DNA of 13,574 bases. It comes from an uncultured Clostridia bacterium. Lineage in GTDB: Bacteria; Bacillota; Clostridia; Peptostreptococcales; Anaerovoracaceae. The translations under genes were made by a program, and so were the position numbers. The notes beneath the pieces are model-generated. The model was not told the origin of the DNA. It saw only the letters and a program-made list of their open reading frames with translations, and ran no database searches. Of this stretch, positions 6,362-12,210 are shown in pieces. Every line of letters starts with the position of its first letter. Position 1 is the stretch's first letter. The DNA lies in the NCBI GenBank assembly GCA_934277495.1, contig CAKQUI010000058.1:1-13574 (forward strand). The letters run 5' to 3'.

Positions 6362-7906
6362 ATGAAAGATTATACAAAGCTGCAGAACGGAAGCGATATC
6401 AGAGGGATAGCGATAACAGGTGTTCCGGGCGAACTGCCGAACCTTACAGCAGACGAGGCTGCAGATATCGCAAGAGGATTCCTGATATGGCTCTGTCATA
6501 AAAAAGGAAAATCACCGGAAGACATAACCATAGCAATAGGCAGAGACCCGAGAGTCTCCGGGCAGCATCTTCGTGACGGACTGATGAACGGGTTCGGACC
6601 GTACGGCAGCAGAGGCATGGACTGCGGACTGGCATCCACGCCTGCGATGTTCATGGCAACTGTTTTCCCTGACTTCAAGTGTGACGGAGCACTTATGATA
6701 ACAGCGAGCCACCTGCCTTACAACAGGAACGGATTCAAGTTTTTCACTTCTGAAGGCGGGCTTGATAAAAAAGATATAAAGCAGATAATAGAGTATGCTC
6801 AGGACGACGGATCGGGGGTCAGAGAGCTGGGTGAGCCTGCCAATGCTGATGGATTCACATTCAGATTCGGCAAGAGAGTATTCGAAGCAGAGCCTGCAGA
6901 TATCATGACTCCTTACTGCGAGCATCTTAAAAAGCTGATAATCGATGGAGCAGACATGGGTGACAGACCTCTCGAGGGGATGAAGATAGTTGTTGATGCA
7001 GGCAACGGCAGCGGCGGGTTTTATGCCACCAGAGTGCTCAAACCGCTGGGGGCCGATATCAGCAGCAGCCAGTTCCTGGAGCCCGACGGCATGTTCATGA
7101 ACCATGCGCCTAATCCGGAAGACGCTGCAGCCATGAATGCTATATCGCTGCAGGTCATAACAACAGGTGCAGATCTTGGTATAATCTTCGATACAGATGT
7201 AGACAGATCCGCAGCTGTGGACAGCAAGGGCCGTGAGATCTCAAGGAATGGTATCGTGGCAATGGCAGCGGCACTGGTGGCTGAGGAGCACCCGGGGACT
7301 ACTGTAGTCACCGACAGTATCACAAGCAGACAGCTCACAGGATTCCTTGAGGACGGGCTGGGACTGAAACACCTGCGTTTCAAACGTGGATACAGGAACG
7401 TCATCAGCAAGGCTATAGAGCTGAACCAGCAGGGGATCGACTGTCAGCTGGCGATAGAGACCTCAGGTCATGCAGCTCTCAAAGAAAACTACTTCCTGGA
7501 CGATGGCGCATATCTTGCAGCAAAGATCGTGATAAAAGCAGCGAAACTCCATGCAGACGGCGTCATGATAGACAGTGTCATAGACGCTCTTGAAGAACCT
7601 GCAGATGAGAAAGAAGTCAGGATCCCAGTCAGATGCGAGGATTTTGCAGGATACGGAGACCGAATCATGTCAGAGCTTGCAGATCATGTCAGGGAGGCGG
7701 AAGGGATGACACTGGCAGAGCCTAATTATGAGGGAGTCCGCATAGAATTTCCTGATGGCTGGTGTCTGCTCAGAAAGTCGCTGCACGATTCGATACTGCC
7801 TATGAACATTGCTTCCGACAAGCCGGAGGGATGCAGCAGTATCCTTGAGATCATGTCAGATTTCCTTTCAGGATATGATGATCTGGATCTGTCGGTATTA
7901 AGATAG
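6362..7906 (+). CDS. Phosphoglucomutase/phosphomannomutase-family enzyme
   Basis: A 514-residue alpha-D-phosphohexomutase that should interconvert hexose 1- and 6-phosphates in the cytoplasm. All four domain signatures can be placed: DIRGI near the N-terminus (12-16); the phosphoserine loop TASHLPYNRNGFK with catalytic Ser116; the metal loop DTDVDR (D277, D279, D281); and the sugar-binding loop ETSGH (366-370). The C-terminal phosphate-binding loop is variant: GWCLLRKSLHDSILP (R471, S473) rather than the usual RPSGTEP. I recall this variant as common in clostridial and plant PGM-like proteins. ATG 6362 is preferred, with GGAGTGA (6347-6353) upstream; a GTG at 6350 would overlap that SD. The nnrE gene starts 12 bases after the stop. 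Substrate (glucose, mannose or glucosamine phosphate) cannot be decided from sequence. Confidence 0.88.
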   Translation: MKDYTKLQNGSDIRGIAITGVPGELPNLTADEAADIARGFLIWLCHKKGKSPEDITIAIGRDPRVSGQHLRDGLMNGFGPYGSRGMDCGLASTPAMFMATVFPDFKCDGALMITASHLPYNRNGFKFFTSEGGLDKKDIKQIIEYAQDDGSGVRELGEPANADGFTFRFGKRVFEAEPADIMTPYCEHLKKLIIDGADMGDRPLEGMKIVVDAGNGSGGFYATRVLKPLGADISSSQFLEPDGMFMNHAPNPEDAAAMNAISLQVITTGADLGIIFDTDVDRSAAVDSKGREISRNGIVAMAAALVAEEHPGTTVVTDSITSRQLTGFLEDGLGLKHLRFKRGYRNVISKAIELNQQGIDCQLAIETSGHAALKENYFLDDGAYLAAKIVIKAAKLHADGVMIDSVIDALEEPADEKEVRIPVRCEDFAGYGDRIMSELADHVREAEGMTLAEPNYEGVRIEFPDGWCLLRKSLHDSILPMNIASDKPEGCSSILEIMSDFLSGYDDLDLSVLR

Positions 7907-7918
7907 GAAGGCATTGCT

Positions 7919-8779
7919 ATGATAAATAAAAAAGCACATTACGTCACCTGCGGTCAGATGAGACTGCTGGAACGCAGAGCTGATGCAGGCGGACTGTCAT
8001 ATTACGAAATGATGGAGAACGCAGGTACCGGTGCAGCTGCAGTCATACTGGATCGGATTAGGAACATTTCAGAAACCGATACTGCATACGGCAGCTTCGC
8101 CGAGAGTGCCGGAAGCCTGACTGATGCAGCTGTTGCCGAAAGTTCTCAGATGACGGGTGATGCCGGTAAAGACAGTGCCGCTCTCTGTGATGCCAGTCGC
8201 AACAGCAGGGTATATGATCCCGGAGACAGACTTTACGTACTGATGTTCTGCGGCAAAGGCAACAACGGAGGCGATGGGTTCGTCATGGCTCGTGTGTTTC
8301 ACGAACATGGCTGTGATGTGACAGTAGTTCTGGTGGACGGCAGACCGGTGACGCCTGATGCGTTGACGAATTTCGAGATCATTGCTGATATGGACATAAC
8401 TGTTCTCGATATGACAGCAGACGACAGGGCGATGTTCAAGCTGACTGATACGCCGGACATCATAGTCGATGCCATTTACGGCACGGGATTTTCAGGCAGG
8501 CTGAAAGGCAACGGTCTGAAAGCATCCATATTTATCGCAAGGTACAGATCCAAAGAAAATGCACCGATAGTATTCGCTGTGGACATACCGTCAGGTGCAG
8601 GCGGTGACGTCACTTTGCTTCGTGATATAGACGACAACTGCGTTACAGCAGATGTGACTCTGACATTCCATGCCAGAAAACCTGTACATATGCAGTCTTT
8701 TGCAAAAGAATTCTGCGGTGAGATAATAGTGGTGGATATCGGCATAGACGAGGATAAACTATGGAATCCTGATGTTTAA
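7919..8779 (+). CDS. nnrE: Stand-alone NAD(P)H-hydrate epimerase (YjeF N-terminal domain)
   Basis: A 286-residue enzyme that epimerises damaged R-NAD(P)HX to the S form so that a dehydratase can repair it. Visible motifs are the N-terminal MRLLERRA and MMENAG helices, the nucleotide loop GKGNNGGDG (112-120), the catalytic DAIYGTGFSGRL (184-195) and VDIPSG (221-226). The C-terminal NnrD dehydratase domain found in many bifunctional proteins is absent. Residues about 50-103, between the second helix and the first core strand, are a Ser/Ala/Asp-rich insertion much longer than the few residues usual there, making the protein larger than a typical epimerase domain (about 220-230). SD GGAAGG (7906-7911) overlaps the stop of the mutase gene. 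Metabolite repair next to a sugar-phosphate mutase suggests a housekeeping operon. Confidence 0.9.
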   Translation: MINKKAHYVTCGQMRLLERRADAGGLSYYEMMENAGTGAAAVILDRIRNISETDTAYGSFAESAGSLTDAAVAESSQMTGDAGKDSAALCDASRNSRVYDPGDRLYVLMFCGKGNNGGDGFVMARVFHEHGCDVTVVLVDGRPVTPDALTNFEIIADMDITVLDMTADDRAMFKLTDTPDIIVDAIYGTGFSGRLKGNGLKASIFIARYRSKENAPIVFAVDIPSGAGGDVTLLRDIDDNCVTADVTLTFHARKPVHMQSFAKEFCGEIIVVDIGIDEDKLWNPDV

Positions 8780-8811
8780 AGATACCGGTGAAAATAAAAA
8801 ACAGCAAAACA

Positions 8812-8846
8812 AAAGGACGGGAACGCTTCAGAAAGCCCCGTCCTTT
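8812..8846. terminator. Bidirectional terminator between convergent nnrE and mazG
   Basis: AAAGGACGGG (8812-8821) pairs perfectly with CCCGTCCTTT (8837-8846) around a 15-base loop. It lies between two convergent genes. On the minus strand the stem is followed by a long T-rich tract (complement of 8790-8811), so termination should be strong for mazG transcripts. On the plus strand the tail TTTATAG is weaker. The remaining bases up to the mazG stop (8847-8938) hold only minor palindromes. Confidence 0.85.
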
Positions 8847-8938
8847 ATAGTTTGCATATGTACTGCGGGAGGGAAACTGCCTCCTGTGATATCTCAGAAG
8901 GCTCTGCAGTCTGCTGACGGCTTCAGCATGCCGGCAGA

Positions 8939-9361
8939 TCAGCGGTCTTTTTCCTGTTTCTTTATCTGCTGCCAGAGCTCAAGACTTTCTTCGGCGCTTG
9001 AGACGCTGACATCACCGAATACGTGTGGATGTCTTCTTATCATTTTCTCAGATATACCCTGTATCACATCATCGATGGTGAAACGGCCTTCCTCGGCAGC
9101 TATCTGCGCATGCATCACTACCTGCAGCAGCAGGTCGCCCAGCTCTTCGCAGAGGTTGGCGTCATCTCTGTTGTCTATGGCCGCTATGACTTCGCCGGAC
9201 TCCTCAGTGAGGCACTCCTTCAGGCTTTCGTGGGTCTGCTTGATGTCCCACGGACATCCGCCGGGGCTTCTCAGTATATCTGTGATCCTTACCAGATCGC
9301 TGAAATCATACTTTTCGTCTCTGGCGTCTACGCTGTACCTTGCTTTTTCATTATCTTTCAT
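8939..9361 (-). CDS. mazG: MazG-type nucleoside triphosphate pyrophosphohydrolase (single domain)
   Basis: A 140-residue all-alpha NTP pyrophosphohydrolase that hydrolyses (d)NTPs to NMP and pyrophosphate, a house-cleaning role. It shows the MazG opening RSPGGCPWDIKQTHESL, the magnesium-binding pairs EESGE (53-57) and EELGD (72-76), and the closing signature RRHPHVFGD. It equals one half of the tandem-domain E. coli MazG, a form common in Firmicutes. The ATG at 9361 has GGAGG eight bases upstream; a GTG immediately before it (9364) is an equally possible start. The start overlaps the end of larE by 11 bases, implying translational coupling. It is the last gene of the minus-strand operon and ends before the terminator at 8812-8846. 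Confidence 0.93.
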   Translation of the reverse strand: MKDNEKARYSVDARDEKYDFSDLVRITDILRSPGGCPWDIKQTHESLKECLTEESGEVIAAIDNRDDANLCEELGDLLLQVVMHAQIAAEEGRFTIDDVIQGISEKMIRRHPHVFGDVSVSSAEESLELWQQIKKQEKDR

Positions 9362-10232
9362 CACTGTCGCCTCCGTTCATCTTTCCCATCCTGTAGCCGT
9401 CGAGATCGAGGGCTGCGAATCTGAATCCGCATGCTTTGATACCTTTGCTGACTTCATCCATGAATTTTTCATCAAAGAACTTTTTCCTGTCCTGAGGCAG
9501 GACTTCGATACGTGCCGTATCGCCGTGATGTCTCACTCTCAGCTGGCGTAATCCCAGACTGCGCAGATACTTTTCAGCATCATATACAGCTTTGAGCTTT
9601 TCTGCGGTGATCTTTTCTCCGTACGGGATGCGGGATGCAAGACATGCAAAGGCAGGCTTTTCCCATATCGGTATCATTTCTCCTGAAGGTGTTTCGATCA
9701 TGAAACTGTCTGCGATGGCTTTGTCTTCTTCGGCAAGGTTATGGAGCGCCTGGCGTATCTCCTGTTTCGTCAGACCGGCCTCTTTCAGGGGGCTGGATAC
9801 ACCAAGCTCCTGAAGGGCTCGGTGTCCCGGCCTGTAGTCATCCATATCGCTGAGATTAGTGCCGTCTGCAAGGACGCTTCCTGTCATCTGGGCACGCTGT
9901 GTCAGCTGTGAAAATATCGCTTTCTTGCAGTGATAGCATCTGTCCGGAGGGTTGTCCTCGATGACCGGGATGATGAAATCCACATTCAGGACCTTATGGC
10001 TTATCCCCAGTTTCTCGCAGAACCTGCGGGCATATTCGATCTCGTCCGGCGCAAAATGCGGTCCTGAGGCTGTCAGCGCTGCGATGCGGTCGTCTCCCCA
10101 GAGTTTGTGTGCAAATGATGTCAGGAATATGCTGTCCACTCCGCCGGAGAGCGCTACCAGCATCCGGCCGTATTCGTTCAGTATATCCTTCAGTTTTTCA
10201 AGTTTCTGTTCAAGTGTGTTTGTTTCTGTCAT
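9351..10232 (-). CDS. larE: LarE: ATP-dependent sulfur transferase for nickel-pincer cofactor
   Basis: A 293-residue PP-loop enzyme. LarE adenylates pyridinium-3,5-biscarboxylate mononucleotide made by LarB and inserts sulfur, giving the precursor of the nickel-pincer cofactor of lactate racemase (LarA) and relatives. The PP-loop SGGVDS is at 29-34. The catalytic cysteine is C197 in FACLASRIPYG, matching Cys176 of Lactobacillus plantarum LarE. C99 and C102 in DRCYHCKK are extra cysteines that, with C197, fit the [4Fe-4S]-dependent class rather than the sacrificial-cysteine class. The C-terminal part (EKYLRSLGLRQLRVRHHGD, LDLDGYRMGKMN) is typical. Residues about 165-188 carry some 18 extra residues before the catalytic cysteine. 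SD AAGGAG precedes the ATG. larA, larB and larC are not in the window. Confidence 0.92.
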   Translation of the reverse strand: MTETNTLEQKLEKLKDILNEYGRMLVALSGGVDSIFLTSFAHKLWGDDRIAALTASGPHFAPDEIEYARRFCEKLGISHKVLNVDFIIPVIEDNPPDRCYHCKKAIFSQLTQRAQMTGSVLADGTNLSDMDDYRPGHRALQELGVSSPLKEAGLTKQEIRQALHNLAEEDKAIADSFMIETPSGEMIPIWEKPAFACLASRIPYGEKITAEKLKAVYDAEKYLRSLGLRQLRVRHHGDTARIEVLPQDRKKFFDEKFMDEVSKGIKACGFRFAALDLDGYRMGKMNGGDSDER

Positions 10233-10265
10233 GTATCTTCTCTCCTTTTTGATTTCATACCTGCT

Positions 10266-11222
10266 TCAGCTGAGATCGGTGCTGTTTCTGGCAGGCATCT
10301 GTGCTGCCAGTATGGCTGCGAACATTATCACGCAGCCGATGGTCTCTCTGAGCGACATGCTTTCTCCGAGTATTATCATTCCTGCAATGACTGCGAATAC
10401 CGATTCCAGACAGAGTATCATGGACGCCACGGTAGGGTCCGTGTCTGCCTGCGCCACGATCTGCAGTGTGTAGCCGACTCCGCAGGAAAGGACGCCGGAA
10501 TAGAGTATCGGTATCCAGACATCCAGCAGCTGGCTGAAGGACGGGATATCATAACCAAGAAGCGGATCCAGCGGGAACATCAGTATCACAGCGATGACGC
10601 CAGCCACAAAGAACTGTATGCACGAAAGTCTGACTCCGTCCACTTTCGGTGAGAAATGGTCGATCAGAAGTATATGTACCGCAAAGCAAACGGCACACGC
10701 CAGCACGATCAGATCGCCTTTGTTGATGCTGCCTGCGCCGCTGGATGCAGGCATGCAGAGCAGATAAAGTCCGATGGCGGATGCCAGCACGCAGAGCCAT
10801 ATCAGAGGCCGCACCTTTTTTCTGAGGACAAGGCCCATCACAGGTACAAGGACGACATAAAGCGCAGTTATGAATCCTGCTTTGCCTGCTGTGGTATATA
10901 TCATGCCGATCTGCTGCAGCATGCCTGCGATGCAAAGCACTACACCGCAGCTGACGCCACCTTTGATAAGTGTCCTGCGCTGCATCGCCTTATCTTCAGG
11001 TGCAGTGCTGTCAGCCTCACATTCAGCAGCAGTGCTGTTATTTTTGACCCTGCCCATGATGAAGATCAGCAGCAGCAGGGAAAGTCCTGCGATGATAGTC
11101 CGTATGCCGTTGAATGCAAAGGGGCCGATAAGCTCCATACCGCTTTTCTGTGCTACGAATGAACTTCCCCAGATCATGGCAGTCAGAAGCAGCATCAGGT
11201 CGCCTTTAATTTTTTTGCTCAT
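10266..11222 (-). CDS. DMT-superfamily (EamA) membrane transporter
   Basis: A 318-residue integral membrane protein with about ten hydrophobic segments arranged as two EamA repeats. The N-terminal repeat opens with the typical KGDLMLLLTAMIWGSSFVAQK and the second with KGDLIVLACAVCFAVHILLIDHF. It ends in the usual LGESMSLRETIGCVIMFAAILAAQ. A hydrophilic loop at about 60-85 (Glu/Asp/Ala-rich) between helices 2 and 3 is longer than usual. The family exports or imports amino acids, nucleosides, sugars or cofactors; the substrate is not predictable. larE follows after 33 bases, so it heads a transporter-larE-mazG operon. The SD is weak (GGAAGAGAGAG region). Confidence 0.88.
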   Translation of the reverse strand: MSKKIKGDLMLLLTAMIWGSSFVAQKSGMELIGPFAFNGIRTIIAGLSLLLLIFIMGRVKNNSTAAECEADSTAPEDKAMQRRTLIKGGVSCGVVLCIAGMLQQIGMIYTTAGKAGFITALYVVLVPVMGLVLRKKVRPLIWLCVLASAIGLYLLCMPASSGAGSINKGDLIVLACAVCFAVHILLIDHFSPKVDGVRLSCIQFFVAGVIAVILMFPLDPLLGYDIPSFSQLLDVWIPILYSGVLSCGVGYTLQIVAQADTDPTVASMILCLESVFAVIAGMIILGESMSLRETIGCVIMFAAILAAQMPARNSTDLS

Positions 11223-11255
11223 TTATGTCACTCTCTCTTCCGTTGTTTGGTAAAA

Positions 11256-11280
11256 TGCTGCGGCTTTTCAGCCTGCAGCA
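11256..11280 (-). other. Hairpin in the leader of the DMT transporter mRNA
   Basis: Read on the minus strand, TGCTGC (11280-11275), a bulged A and GGC pair with GCC and GCAGCA (ending 11256) around a six-base loop, followed by TTTTA. It begins only a few bases after the predicted transcription start. It may stabilise the 5' end or act as an attenuator; the U-run is short. Confidence 0.35.
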
Positions 11281-11290
11281 TACATAATAT

Positions 11291-11319
11291 ATTGTAGTGG
11301 CACATCTGCAGCGTTTCAA
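11291..11319 (-). promoter_or_regulatory. Promoter of the DMT-larE-mazG operon
   Basis: On the minus strand TTGAAA (complement of 11314-11319) and TACAAT (complement of 11291-11296) are separated by exactly 17 bases. Each hexamer matches the sigma-A consensus at five of six positions. Transcription would start near 11284, about 60 bases before the transporter start. Confidence 0.7.
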
Positions 11320-11373
11320 GTCTTTGTTTCGATTATTTTTCCTGTTCTGATACTGTCTTTTGGTATAAAGATA

Positions 11374-11402
11374 TTGTAAACGATTTCATGAGATTATATA
11401 AT
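11374..11402 (+). promoter_or_regulatory. Promoter of the TIM-barrel gene, probably giving a leaderless mRNA
   Basis: TTGTAA (11374-11379) and a perfect TATAAT (11397-11402) are separated by 17 bases. The predicted transcription start, 6-8 bases after the -10, falls at 11408-11410, immediately before the ATG at 11411. Confidence 0.7.
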
Positions 11403-11410
11403 TACTGTAT

Positions 11411-12187
11411 ATGAAGAAATTTTATATTGCAACGATGGGAACTGACTTTCAGAAGTATGTGAAAGCAAACGGTACAGGCATAGAGCTGGACCAGTTCTGC
11501 ATGGCTGAAAATCTCGAAGGCAGCAGCTTTGAAAGGACTGCAGCTGAGATAAGAAAGCTTATGGAGGAGACCGGTCTTTCAGGCAGCGATATGGTGCTGC
11601 ATGCACCTTTCAGCGAGCTGTATCCGGCAGCGATAGATCCGGAAGCTCTGAGACTTGCTGAAAAGCGTATGGCGCAGGCGTACGATGCCTGCAGAGCGTT
11701 TGATATAAAGAAAATGGTGGTACACTCAGGATATATACCTGATGTGTATTTCAAATCATGGCAGACGGAGCGGTCGGTACTGTTCTGGACAGAGTTCATG
11801 AAAGACAAGCCGGAGGATTTCCGGCTCTGCATAGAAAACGTCATGGACGATGAACCGTACATGATGCGTGATATGATGGAGGGCATAAGGCAGCACAGCG
11901 GTTTTTCGAATATCGGCATATGCCTGGATACAGGTCACGCCAACTGTGTCAGCGATGTGGATGTGACGGACTGGATAGAGGTCCTGAGTCCGTATATCAG
12001 CCATTTCCATATACACAACAATGACGGAGCACATGATCAGCACGCTTCCTTCGAACAGGGGACGATGGATATGGATCAGGTGCTGGAGACAGCGCAGAGA
12101 CTGTGCAGCCCGGACACTACATATACAGTCGAAGTCATGGAGTGCGGCAGAGCTTTGGAATGGCTCAGGGCCGCAGGCTGGCTTTGA
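11411..12187 (+). CDS. Sugar phosphate isomerase/epimerase-like TIM-barrel protein (AP endonuclease 2 family)
   Basis: A 258-residue protein with the xylose isomerase-like TIM-barrel pattern (PF01261 type). Putative metal ligands can be read along the barrel: E25 (GIELDQF), H64 (VLHAPF), H105 (VVHSGY), E142 (CIENVM), D173 and H176 (CLDTGHAN), a histidine cluster at 198-202 (HFHIHNNDG) with D205 and H208, and E241 (VEVME). The complete set suggests an active divalent-metal enzyme rather than a decayed copy. Substrates range from sugars to abasic DNA in this family, so none is assigned. No SD precedes the ATG and the promoter lies directly upstream, which suggests leaderless translation. cobT begins 23 bases after the stop with its own SD, so the two genes are likely co-transcribed. 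Confidence 0.8.
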   Translation: MKKFYIATMGTDFQKYVKANGTGIELDQFCMAENLEGSSFERTAAEIRKLMEETGLSGSDMVLHAPFSELYPAAIDPEALRLAEKRMAQAYDACRAFDIKKMVVHSGYIPDVYFKSWQTERSVLFWTEFMKDKPEDFRLCIENVMDDEPYMMRDMMEGIRQHSGFSNIGICLDTGHANCVSDVDVTDWIEVLSPYISHFHIHNNDGAHDQHASFEQGTMDMDQVLETAQRLCSPDTTYTVEVMECGRALEWLRAAGWL

Positions 12188-12210
12188 TGAGAGAAACAGG
12201 GAGGTTCAGG

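Noticed and set aside
8772..9551. 259-codon plus-strand open frame across mazG and larE
   Set aside because: It is antisense to two clear family members, Ser-rich with no domain, and its start overlaps the nnrE end and the terminator region.
11295..11310. GCCACT on the minus strand as part of a cobalamin riboswitch B12 box
   Set aside because: It is within the spacer of the DMT promoter on the strand facing away from cobT, and no supporting riboswitch helices are seen.
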